Shown: one piece after another, positions 11,771 to 21,689 of the stretch
How positions within the stretch are numbered: position 1 is the stretch's first letter
Layout of the letters: the number at the start of each line of letters is the position of its first letter
Origin: Larix kaempferi
Lineage: Eukaryota > Streptophyta > Pinopsida > Pinales > Pinaceae
Length of the DNA: 64,000 bases
Direction: 5' to 3'
Assembly (NCBI GenBank): GCA_027924585.1
Contig: BSBM01000597.1
Span: 4,169,501 to 4,233,500, forward strand
Made by a program: the position numbers and the translations under genes
The notes under the pieces: generated by a model
The model's input: only the letters and a program-made list of their open reading frames with translations
Told to the model about the DNA's origin: nothing
Database searches by the model: none

Positions 11771-13689
11771 CAAACACACAAAAAAAATAAAATTAAAGCA
11801 AACTAAGTAATTCCTTACTTTTCTTAAGATCCAATAAACTAAATTTGATTTGAATAAATATCAATACCTATTATCATTGCACCGAGAGGAGTGAGGTGCT
11901 CTATAGCCCAATATGGGGGAGATGTTGCCACATAAGGTAACATAACGTTACATTACAAAAAATAAAAAGTGATTAAATTTGCTTATGTCGGCTCATAAAA
12001 TAAATAAAAATTATGAAAAGTAAAAATCCATATCGACCTATAAAATAAAAAACTAAAGCTTAAAATCAAACAAGAGAGGGATAAAATTTCTTGAGTTTAA
12101 GATTTAAAATAAAAATAAAAATAACTAGATCTCTTTGGATGTTTGATAAATCTAAGTTTAATATGGATCTATGCGGGTCATAATAATAAATAAACAAGTA
12201 TCTATACATAAAAATATATGATAAATATAGAATTACATAAAATGAAAGGAAAAGATATATATATATATATATATATATATAAGAATAATTAAAACTTAAT
12301 TGGAATATTATAAATTTTAGTTAAACATAAAGAATATTTTAATAAAAAAATACATTAAATAAAAATAAATATAAAAGTTAAAATAAAATTAGTAATAAGA
12401 TAATACTAATAAAAATAAGGTCAAATTAAAATATAATAAATTTTAGTCTTAATAATCCATTAAACATAAAAGAATATTTTAAACATAAAATAAATGATAA
12501 AGAATTGATTTTACAATAAAATACATAATGAAATTAGTAATAGGATAATACTTATGAGAGGTTGGGTCAAATTTGATTAGTAAATAACAATGATCATTCA
12601 ATGCAATATGGGAAACGACATTTGATTATTATCGAACCAATAAATAAATATTTTAAAATGATTTATTTATACATATAATTATAAGATATAGATGAATTAT
12701 GAAGTTAAATAAAATAAAAAATAAGATATATAGGAATTTTGAAGTTAAATAAAATAATTTAAATAAAAATAAGATCATGAGATAAGGTGAATATTTTTTT
12801 GTAAGCTAGTACTCACATAGTTTTAAACCAGTGACCTAACACAAAGAGTGCCTTAACAATACATCCATTTACCATGTATTCTTCACCCTTTAGGTAGGAT
12901 GAGGTGAAACTTAATTTACAATATTAAAATATAATAAATTAAAATAAATAGATATAAACTGAAGAAATGGATGAGGAAACAAAGAATAATTTTATTTATT
13001 AAATGAAAAACATTAAGGTTAAAATATGGGTTTACAAGGGTGGGATAAATATAGCATCAAATACGAGGGATGAGATAGGAAAAGGATAAAAATGATAAAG
13101 GTAACAAGAGAAAAAATGAGAAGAGAGGATGAAATTTATTGATAAAGTTGGTGGATAATAGGTTTCCAGGATTAGCTCAATTTATAGCCATCTTCTCAAT
13201 TAAAATTCTTGGTATGATTATCAATTATGAGAGCCTCTCTTAAGATGAGACAATACTAAAGAAAGATAGATGCTAAGATTTTAGTTTGGTCAAAACAAAT
13301 GGAATGCTCAGTGTTGTGAGAATCTTCGACAATCTCATATTTTGAAAGGCATTTATGAAAGATATCTATAATATTTTCTTTGAGGTGAATTTGGACTAGA
13401 TGACTAACGTGACTAATATAAAAATTTCCACAAGAGAAAATAATTTGATAAACACCTTAAGAAATTAAGGGGCCATATCTGACTTTTATGCTTCATAATG
13501 AAACCGTTAATAGAAATTCAAATCTGCAAAATCTTGTCAGCTTAATCCATTCTTACGCCAAAAAAAAAAAATTACCCTAATTTGAATATTCTCACTACCC
13601 CATTTCATGAGCCTCCTCTACTTCCTTCCTCCAACATTTCCTTGTTTTCATTTATTTATTCCATGGTTATTAACATGCCATTCATAATC
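11771..13689. other. AT-rich region without genes
   Basis: About 1.9 kb of very AT-rich DNA with many short TAAAATAAA-type runs. It includes an (AT)13 microsatellite at 12,255-12,280. No ORF, RNA gene or element boundary is evident. Confidence 0.6.
12255..12280. repeat. (AT)13 microsatellite
   Basis: Uninterrupted AT dinucleotide repeat. Confidence 0.98.
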
Positions 13690-13799
13690 AGGGCCGCGGA
13701 GATGATTTTGGGGTTTTGCGGCTAGAAGCGAGGGTTTTCATAGGAGCAACCAATGATTGACAATGGGATCGTATGGAGGGGGCTCCTCCCCCTCCATTC

Positions 13800-15178
13800 C
13801 AAAATCCAAAAAAGGATCAATGTCGGGTGCGATAAAGAACCTAGCGGAGACTAGATCTATGCGTCACGATGGAGATGAGGCGCTCAATCGGGAGAAGAAG
13901 GGGCTGGGACGATGACAAGGGGGTTGTTTTCCCAAAGCATCCGAGATCCCATCACTCCAGATAAGATCGGATAAGTTTCGAGAAAGGGTGGAATTGTGGA
14001 AGGAAAAATCCCTAATCGGGAATTTTATTGGGGCCTAACCAAAGGAAAGAGATCTCATCCGATGGATCAAGGCCACCTGGAACCCCAGGGGTCACTATGA
14101 TCTGTAGTTGGGTTCGAAGGGTTTCTTCACAATCATTTTTTTAATCAGGAAGACAGGGATAGGATTCTTGAAGGGGGGCCTACTTTTTCTTCTCAGCAGG
14201 ATTGTATCTCCGCCCATGGAAAGAACGTTTTAACCCGGATAAGGAGGATATGAGTGTAGCCCCAGTATGGATTCTCCTATACTCGCTTCCATGCGAATAC
14301 TGGGAGCCATAAATTCTGCAAGACATTAGCAATACTTTTGGAGAATTTGTGAAGATATATGAACATATCAAACAAATCAGGTATACTTCTTATGCTCAAA
14401 TCTGTGTTTATATGGATCTATCTCGCCATTTACCTGATGCAATAAACCTGACATGGGAGGACGAGGATTGGATCCAACCCCTTGATTATGAACACCTCCC
14501 CTTCAGGTGCCGGCAATGTCATGAGTATGGTCTTCTCAGTAGAGATTTCCCTTAGAGAAAACCTACCCAGTCGCCACTCCAATCTAACCCAGAAAAGGAG
14601 GATGGTAATGAGGGTTTTACTTAGGTGAGCAATCGAAGGAGACAAGGGAGGAAACAAACCTACCAGATATAGAACAAACAAACAACAAGAAGGAAAATAA
14701 CCAACTCAAACAGCTTCAAAACCCTTAATTCGGTTGGTGAAGAACTGGGGGGCACAATCCAGTTTGAGCAAAAAACATCGGTCTAGGAAGGGAAAACGAT
14801 CCAAGAATCATATCAGAAAACCACGAAAGATCCAACCAAACAAATAGATGAGATGGAGGAAGACCAAATCGAGGAGGAAAAAGATATGGATCTGGGAGAA
14901 CTTGACCTTGATGCGATCGAAAAAGAATGCAATAAAAAAGGAAAGGGTTACGTCTCCAGATGACAACTCCAGCTTTTGCAAGAGGCCATTATGAGGACAA
15001 AAGCGACCCTTCTGTTGGGTATTGCAAAAGAACAACAAAAAAGAAGTAAGAGGAAACTTTCGGAAGAAGGAGAGAAGAGGGGAAGGAAGACCAAAAAACA
15101 AAGAGTAGCAAATATAGGTACCAAATTGGTGGAATCAAGCCAATATCCTACGATAAAGGCGGCCTTTTTTTAGCTCAA
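13800..15178 (+). pseudogene. LINE ORF1 remnant (DUF4283 plus CCHC zinc knuckle)
   Basis: Nucleic-acid-binding ORF1 protein of a plant LINE, broken by frameshifts and stops. From about 13,950 to 14,400 the DUF4283-type domain can be followed across frames (GSKGFFTIIF, APVWI, LPCEYW, GEFVKIYE). At 14,349-14,555 an open stretch reads ICVYMDLSRHLPDAI and WEDEDWIQPLDYEHLPFRC, then a zinc knuckle CRQCHEYGLLSRDF in which the last Cys is replaced by Phe. A Lys/Glu-rich tail follows to about 15,175. ORF2 begins 13 bases further on. Confidence 0.8.
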
Positions 15179-15190
15179 CAAAGTTTCCCA

Positions 15191-15380
15191 ATGACATTTT
15201 TAACTTGGAACATTCATGGGTAAGTAACCCACGCAAGATAAAAGATGTTGAAAAATAAGTTGAGAATGGAGAAGCCAATGATAGTTTTTCTTCAAGAAAC
15301 AAAATGCGGAGCAGATGTTATGAAGGAAATAGGAAACAAAGTGTGGAAAGGCAGTGAAACAATGGCAATTGATGTGAATA
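15191..15380 (+). pseudogene. LINE ORF2, endonuclease N terminus
   Basis: Starts at ATG 15,191 with MTFLTWNIHG, then IVFLQETKCG about 30 codons on. These are the first two catalytic motifs of an apurinic-like (EEP) endonuclease that nicks target DNA. A stop follows the first motif. The domain is cut at 15,380 by element A and resumes at 18,162 (GGMAIIWHP). Confidence 0.85.
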
Positions 15381-15601
15381 TGCTATGAATATTATATGTA
15401 TGTTAATTAAAGTTATTAGTTATTAAGTGAAAGGGTGTAACCCTTCACTATACACGCTCAAACCTATAAAAGCGAGCCTCATTGTAATTATTAATCATCC
15501 ATTATCGATTATATATTATTATTTTATCAAATGGAGTTATTTTCCATTGGAGGATTATTCGCTTGAATAATCACTGAGTATATCCAGACACAGATATAGC
15601 A
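15381..15601 (+). repeat. 5' LTR of element A
   Basis: 221 bp, TGCTATGAAT...GATATAGCA. TATA box TATAAAAG at 15,465-15,472. Just upstream is an inverted repeat (AGTGAAAGGGT / ACCCTTCACT, 15,427-15,450, one base unpaired). Confidence 0.95.
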
Positions 15602-15602
15602 T

Positions 15603-15614
15603 TGGTATCAGAGC
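15603..15614 (+). other. Primer-binding site of element A
   Basis: TGGTATCAGAGC, one base after the LTR end; complementary to the 3' end of plant initiator tRNA-Met, the usual minus-strand primer of plant LTR retrotransposons. Confidence 0.93.
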
Positions 15615-15679
15615 CTTTCGGCCCTCCCTGATTCCGGCTACTGGCCACTTCACCAGAGTTTCTTTGGATCACGATTTTT

Positions 15680-16425
15680 AATCAACAAAGGCCCTTGGCC
15701 ACAACCACCATTCCCACACTCGCCATCACTCCTGCGTAGCCCTCACGCGGCTCTTCTTCCACCACCACCACCACTCATTCGCTGCCCTCCCACTCCTGCC
15801 TACCCCCCACGTCGATCTCCCGTGCTCCTTCCTGCTCAATCCTCCACCATACTCCATCGCGTAGCCATCTTCCATATCCATCCATTCCCCGGCTTGCATA
15901 TCCCACACCTCCTCTCGACCTCCCTCTTCGGTGTGCCCTCCTCCTCATATGCACAGAACCATGCCATCCCCACTCGCTACACGCATATCCCTCCTCTCAT
16001 TATTCCATCTTCCTGCTCTCACACATCGCGCTACTTCCCGTCCTTTCCACCTCACGCTTGCCCATTCGCCCAGTATCCACGTCCCCTCTAAGCCTGCGAC
16101 CCCCACGCATCTCCTCCCATTGCTGCGCTCTTCCATACCCACACCCTCCCGCCTGTTCCTCGTCCCTCCCGCCTGCCGTCTCTCCTGTTGCGCCCCCCCC
16201 CCCCCCCCCCCGTCTACCTCCACCGCCGCTCCCCTTCAATCCACCACCGGCCACCACTCCCACCACCGCCAACAGCTCTCCCTCCACCTGCACGACCCCC
16301 TTCCCAACATCTCCAACACTCCACCACCACTCCACCGTCGGCTCCCTCACGCCCACCACCAACTCCAACGCACACCAGCCTCCGCCCACGCCCTCGCCTC
16401 CATCCTCACAAACCCTAACAAAATT
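15680..16425. other. C-rich segment in element A, with a 19-bp poly-C run
   Basis: About 750 bases dominated by C on the plus strand, in sharp contrast to AT-rich flanks. It includes an uninterrupted run of 19 C's at 16,193-16,211. All forward frames give Pro/Ser/Thr/His-rich peptides and all reverse frames Gly/Arg-rich ones, up to 171 codons, which is what such composition yields by chance. I therefore do not call a gene. The segment could be an untranslated leader, a spacer or sequence acquired from elsewhere. Confidence 0.8.
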
Positions 16426-16820
16426 TTCAAAAAAAAAAAATATTAAACATTATAATATTATTATATTGTTTAAATATTTTAATTTTTTGGAAAACATATA
16501 TATATATATAATAAACTATATATATAGTTTATGAAAGCATTAATAATATTATTATTAATTAAATAATTAATAATTATTATTATTTTATTAAAATAATAAT
16601 TATTTAAAAAAGAAAAGAAAAGAAAAAAGATAAGAAGTATTGAAGTCTAAAAAATCGAGAAAAAGACAAAGAAGACAAATCGAAGAAAAACAAGAAGTGA
16701 AGATCTAGCAGAGACTATCCATCGTTGGATAAGTCAAGTCAAAGAAAGACGACCAAGTTTAAGAAAGACTCATCAAAGAAATCAAAGAAGGTCATTCCAC
16801 CATCGAAGAAGACAGAAACC

Positions 16821-17924
16821 ATGGAAGCCGATTTGCGAGAGAAATTAGAAGCCAAGTTAAAGCGCTATCGAAAAGACAATGAAGAATTACGAGACATTAA
16901 TACACAATCAGAAATAAAGATTGAACTATATAAGATACAAGAACGGTTCAATGAACAAACAATGTCCAACCAGAAAAATCACATAGAAAAATTATGTGCA
17001 CAAATCAAGGAATTAAAAGATTAAAGTGATTTCAATCAGAGATTGAAAAATCAAGATATAAAGAAGGAAATAAATAATTACGAAACAGAAATAATACGCT
17101 TGAACAAAATCGTTAGCGACAAAGATGAAGAACTAATGCAGTTACGACATAAATTAGAAAGTCAAGAATCAGATGTCGGCCAGTGTCGACAACAGATAAA
17201 AGTTCTTCAACAACAAAATGACGACTCTAAAAAGACATATAAGTCAGAGATCGCGAAGAGTAATAAAGCATTATCTAACAATACTGAAGAAATTTTTAAA
17301 CTAAGAAATCATAACAAGATACTAGTCACAAAAATTAAGAAGTTGAAAAATAACCGAAAGATAGAACAATCTATGGACGACATTGAAGGGAAACTTCTAG
17401 ACAAACAGGAAGAAAATAGTTGTATCAGAAGTCATAATGAAGATCTTAAGGAGAAACTTAAGACATCTGAAGATGACAGAAAATCGCAAGTCGAATTGAT
17501 CAAGAAGTTTCAAAATGATAACAGGCAGTTAGGAAACAAGTTGGAAAAGATACAAAATGAAACCTTAAAACCTAAAGAGACAAAAATAAAACTCCCATCT
17601 CAGATCAATGCTCAAAAGACGACACTCGTAAAAGAAAATGACATTGTGAAATTTCCCTATCAACACCCCAACCATAAAAACCGATATTCTGAAAAGTGGG
17701 AAATGTCGAAAGACGATGGTACTAATGTGATCAAAGCTCTTACCGACCGATCAATGGGGAATCCCAACAGTCAGCAACAAATCAATTTGGGATGGATTGA
17801 CCCACCCACATATCGGAAGTTATGCTCTACACTTAGCAGTTCGTATCGACATGTGTCGTCAGCCATGACATCACAAAGAACAATGCGCCAAAATTATAAG
17901 GCTTTGAGGACAAAGCCTTTCTAA
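16821..17924 (+). pseudogene. Coiled-coil protein of element A
   Basis: A frame of 368 codons from ATG 16,821 (context ACCATGG) to the stop at 17,922-17,924, interrupted by one TAA at 17,022-17,024. The same frame is open upstream from about 16,725 but without an ATG. The protein is Lys/Glu/Asn/Gln-rich with heptad-like Leu/Ile spacing over most of its length, so it should form a long coiled coil. The last 60 residues are less charged (NLGWIDPPTYRKL, SSSYRHVSSA). There is no zinc knuckle and no enzyme motif. By position it takes the place of gag; a structural role in particles is inference. Element B has a comparable, more decayed frame. Confidence 0.75.
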
Positions 17925-17935
17925 GAGAGTGGCAA
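17898..17935 (+). promoter_or_regulatory. Pre-PPT hairpin and purine tract of element A
   Basis: A perfect 9-bp stem with a 4-base loop (AAGGCTTTG-AGGA-CAAAGCCTT, 17,898-17,919) is followed by the purine-rich AAGAGAGTGG tract just before the 3' LTR. A matching hairpin sits at the same place in element B and the gypsy element at 57 kb. Confidence 0.7.
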
Positions 17936-18156
17936 TGCTATGAATATTATATGTATGTTAATTAAAGTTATTAGTTATTAAGTGAAAGGGTGTAACCCTT
18001 CACTATACACGCTCGAGCCTATAAAAGCGAGCCTCATTGTAATTATTAATCATCCATTATCGATTATATATTATTATTTTATCAAATGGAGTTATTTTCC
18101 ATTGGAGGATTATTCGCTTGAATAATCACTGAGTATATCCGGACACGGATATAGCA
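17936..18156 (+). repeat. 3' LTR of element A
   Basis: 221 bp, identical to the 5' LTR except at four positions. Followed directly by the TSD GAATA. Confidence 0.95.
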
Positions 18157-18161
18157 GAATA

Positions 18162-18466
18162 TAATAGAAGGAGGTATGGCAATCATATGGCACCCGAAAG
18201 AAATCAATTTATCAAATTTCTGGGCCACCAGATTCTTCCTCTCTGCAAAGTTTCAGATATGCAATACCTCTATAATAGGAGTCCTCACCAACGGCTATGG
18301 CCCCAGCATCATACCCCAAAAGACTCCCTTTTTGGAGGCCATGAAATGGGCAACACAATGGATAGGAGATAAGCAATGGATTATTGGCGATGATTTCAAC
18401 CTAATAACCTCTTTATAGGATGGTAGATGTGGAGACAAAAAATGGATGGTTCACATGGAATAATAG
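18162..18466 (+). pseudogene. LINE ORF2, endonuclease C-terminal part
   Basis: Resumes the endonuclease after element A: GGMAIIWHPKEI, then IGVLTNGYGPS, and the core motif WIIGDDFNLI near 18,380. A stop follows at 18,416-18,418; NGWFTWNNRRGG reads in another frame just after. At about 18,466 the sequence jumps directly into the RT domain, so roughly 200-300 codons that normally link the two domains are deleted. Confidence 0.85.
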
Positions 18467-20259
18467 GAGAGGGGGCTCCAGGTTCGGATGGGTTCACAAC
18501 AAACTTCTTCCACCACTTTTGGGATCTCATCGAGCAGGACGTGTGGAAAATTGTTGAAGAATCCAGACAAGCCAAATGGGTACTGAAAGCCTTCAACGAG
18601 ACTTTCTTGACTCTTGTCCCCAAAAGCGAGGATTCAGAATCACCAGGTAAATTAAGACCTATAGCCTTATGCAATGTCATCTACAAAATCATTACCAAGG
18701 TTATAGCCAACCAGTTTAAGCCTATCATGTCCCACCTGGTGTCTCCGAAGCAATCCAGATTTGTGGAGGGACGCTAGATTTTGGATGGATTCATTTTGGT
18801 TCATGAGGTGATCTACTCCTTGAAGATCACAAAAAAATCAGGAATGCTACTCAAATTGGACATCTCAAAGGCCTATGATAAGCTAAGTTGGAAATTTATG
18901 AACGAAATGCTCAAATCCTATGGCTTCAACCAAGAGTGGATTGAATGGATCTTGAATATAACCTCTTCAACTTTCTTCTTTATTTTTCTCAATGGATCGC
19001 CTACAAAAACCTTCATCCCATCCAGGGGTATTAGGTAGGGATATCCCTTATCTCCTTTTTTGTTCATTCTCATGGCTGAGGGTCTATGTTGGAAAATTAA
19101 GGCCATGACTAAACAAAATGAAATCAAAGGGATAAATCTGCATATTGGGGCCGATAAGCAAACACATCAACAATTCATAGATTATACGATGCTCATGGGC
19201 CACCCATTAGTCCAAGAGGGGAGATATTTCAAAAACTGCTTGAATACTTTCTCAAAAGCCTCAGGTCTGGAAATTAACAGAGAGAAATCTTGGGTTTTCT
19301 TCTTTAACACTTCCAGGGTATCTCAGAGAAACATAATTCGAATTCTGGGATTCCAAGGGATCTCCCTTCCATCGAAATATCTAGGTACCCCATTGGATGA
19401 AGAAGTTGTTAGGAAGATCTCGTGGGTGGATCTGTTGGACAGGATGAAAAAGAAACTGTCTAATTGGGTGTTGAGGCCTCTTAATTTTGTAAGTAGACTT
19501 ACCCTAATCAAATCAGTTCTCCAAGTGATGCCTATCTATTTGTTCTCAGTCATGGATGCCCCTAAATATGTCCTTAACGAAATAAGGAGTCTTCAACACC
19601 GGTTTTTGTGGGGTGGAAGCCCTGATAAACACAAATGGGCTCTGCTAAGTTGGAACAAACTATGTAGGCCAAAATCCCAGGGAGGTATGGGCCTTAGAGA
19701 CCTGGAAAAAAACAATGAGGTTATGGGTGGGAAAATATGGTGGGGTTGGGTCACCCATACCAGAGAGCCTTGGGAAAAACTTTGGCATATAACGTATGGC
19801 CAGGATCGTCCAAAGAGGGATCGCATTCGTTTCAATGAGGAGAAACATGGATCACATATATGGCTGATAGCCCTTCGTTGTAGAAGCATTATTCAAGACC
19901 ACAGTTTCTGGGAAATGAGAGATGGAGAGGCAACAAAATTTTGGGAGGATTCGTGGAGACAATTACCCAAACTCTCCACTCAGATTAATGCTCGGTCAAG
20001 TCAGGATGGAAGTGTGGACCTAGGACTCAATAAGGTCAATCAGTTATGGAAGGTGGAGTTAGACAAAGGGGAATATCGAGAATGGAACCCGCCCGAATGG
20101 TGGAACCAGAGATTCTCCGAAGAAGCGGTCCCCATGATATGGGATACCATCCAGGAAAGGTGCGTGAGAGTGAAGCAGGGTCCGGATAAGCTAAGATGGG
20201 GTTACTTGCAAAGGGAATTTCAACATGAAGGAAGCTTACAAGCTTTGGACTGGTCATAG
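18467..20259 (+). pseudogene. LINE ORF2, reverse transcriptase
   Basis: Non-LTR RT running in one frame with in-frame TAG stops at 18,775-18,777 and 19,036-19,038, ending at a TAG at 20,257-20,259. Motifs in order: GSDGFTTNFF, LVPKSEDSESP, LRPIALCNVIYKI, LLKLDISKAYDKL (first catalytic Asp), GYPLSPFLF. Then FIDY replaces the catalytic FADD at about 19,174-19,185, so even without the stops the enzyme would be dead. Downstream come LPSKYLGTPL, LSNWVLRPLNFVSRLTLIKS and WGGSPDKHKWALLSW, all typical of plant L1 RT C termini. Both internal stops sit where Gln is usual, consistent with CAG to TAG changes. Confidence 0.92.
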
Positions 20260-20579
20260 GGAGGCCCCAACATAGGAAATATGGAAGAAGGTCTAGAAGA
20301 CGAATCCATGGCCCAAATTTGCCACATTTATCTGGATGGTGACACACCGAAGAATCCTCACTGGGGAGAACCTAAAAAATCGGGGAATGATAGGTCCGTC
20401 ACAATGCACCATGTGCACAAGTGAGGAAGAAACCATATACCACCTCCTGGATACTTGCTCCACCTCTGGGATAGGGGAGAAGAGATCTTCCATCGATCCA
20501 ATCGAATAAGAGGGAAACCGAACCAAACCATAAGAAATTGTGAGATGAATGCCTATCAAAATCCCATCGTCAACTTCAT

Positions 20580-21239
20580 TTGGCTTATTTTCCCAGGGTT
20601 CCTGATGTGGGATATTTGGAAGGAAAGGAATCAAAGGATTTATTAGGATACACACACTTCCCCAAGTATGCTTGGACCAAGGTTGAGAATCACATACACG
20701 AGATTGTTAAAACCACCCAGTGGGAGGAAAAGGACTGGGAGGTGAGGGATAGTGAAAAACGAATTCTTGAAGAATGGGGTATACGCAAGTCTAATCAAGG
20801 TTGGATGCAAAGGAAAACTAAGGTTGCACCCCCAGCCAACCCAAAATTCTGGTCTCCATCCCCAGCGGGATCGTTCAAACTAAAATTCGATGGTGCCTCC
20901 AAGGGCAACCCAGGATCTGCAGGCTTTGGAGGGGTGATGAGGAACCATGAGGGAAAAATTATGTGGATCTACTTTGGCTACTTTGGCAAAGACACCAACA
21001 ATGCGATAAAACTTGAAGGCCTTCTCTTTCGACTCAATATGATTGCTCGTGAAAGTTGGAAGCCAACCACGATCGAGGGATACTCGAGTATCATCATCCA
21101 TATCGCGAAGAGGATGCAGAGAGAGCAATGTTTATCCAAGGTGGTAGACAACTGGAGGTTGGTCTACAGGCTGGAGAAACTGGAAACACTGCTAGCCAGA
21201 CCTCATGCATGGACTTTATGTCATGTCAAGCGGGACTGA
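20580..21239 (+). pseudogene. LINE ORF2, RNase H domain
   Basis: In another frame from the RT. Carries the plant-LINE RNase H start FKLKFDGASKGNPGSAGFGG (near 20,877), an acidic position in NAIKLEGLLFRL (near 21,000) and a weak tail to the stop at 21,237-21,239. The domain would degrade the RNA strand after first-strand synthesis. Between 20,260 and 20,580 the linking sequence is frameshifted. Confidence 0.85.
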
Positions 21240-21689
21240 AATAAGGTAGCGTATCACCTTGAAAACATGGGGTAAAACGAAAGACAAAGACTAAGGGAAG
21301 GCCAGTTGGATTGCTTCACATCCCAAGACTGGGCCATTCACTACTCACAGTTGTAAGCCAGGGACATTTAGTCCTCGAGGAGGCAAGGTGGTGACACATC
21401 TCATCATCATGAAACCCAAGTTTTACCCCAAGCGACTGGTACGACCACCACTTGGAGCAATAATAGCCCCACTCATGTTGGTGATACAAGTACTAAAGAA
21501 ATCAATGTCCAAATGAATGAGAATTTACCCCACTGTGGGAATGATGAGGAGGGAGGAATATGACCTCGTCGTTGTCCAAAGGACGCAATCTAATAGTCTG
21601 ATGCGAAGAAGTACATTGAAGGCAGGGATAATCTCGTGACTTAATGGAGAGGACAAAACTACGATGAAATAAATTACTTATCAAAGTGG
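21240..21689 (+). other. LINE ORF2 downstream sequence, decayed
   Basis: Follows the RNase H stop. Short continuations of the frame are recognisable (KVAYHLENMG near 21,244; GQLDCFTSQDWAIHY near 21,301) before element C interrupts at 21,690. Confidence 0.5.

Larger units (their letters stand above)
15381..18156 (+). mobile_element. Element A: non-autonomous LTR retrotransposon encoding only a coiled-coil protein
   Basis: Complete 2,776-bp element bounded by TSD GAATA (15,376-15,380 and 18,157-18,161). Both LTRs are 221 bp, start TG, end CA and differ at four positions (A in the 5' copy, G in the 3' copy). A primer-binding site for initiator tRNA-Met follows the 5' LTR and a purine-rich tract precedes the 3' LTR. 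The 2.3-kb core has no protease, RT, RNase H or integrase. It holds a C-rich segment and one long coiled-coil reading frame. It must have been copied by another element's enzymes. Its LTR ends resemble those of element B at 37-43 kb, so the two are related families. Confidence 0.93.

Noticed and set aside
15822-16446. Overlapping Pro/Ser/His-rich and Gly/Arg-rich ORFs on both strands
   Set aside because: They are a by-product of extreme C content: all frames are open with low-complexity peptides and none has a domain.
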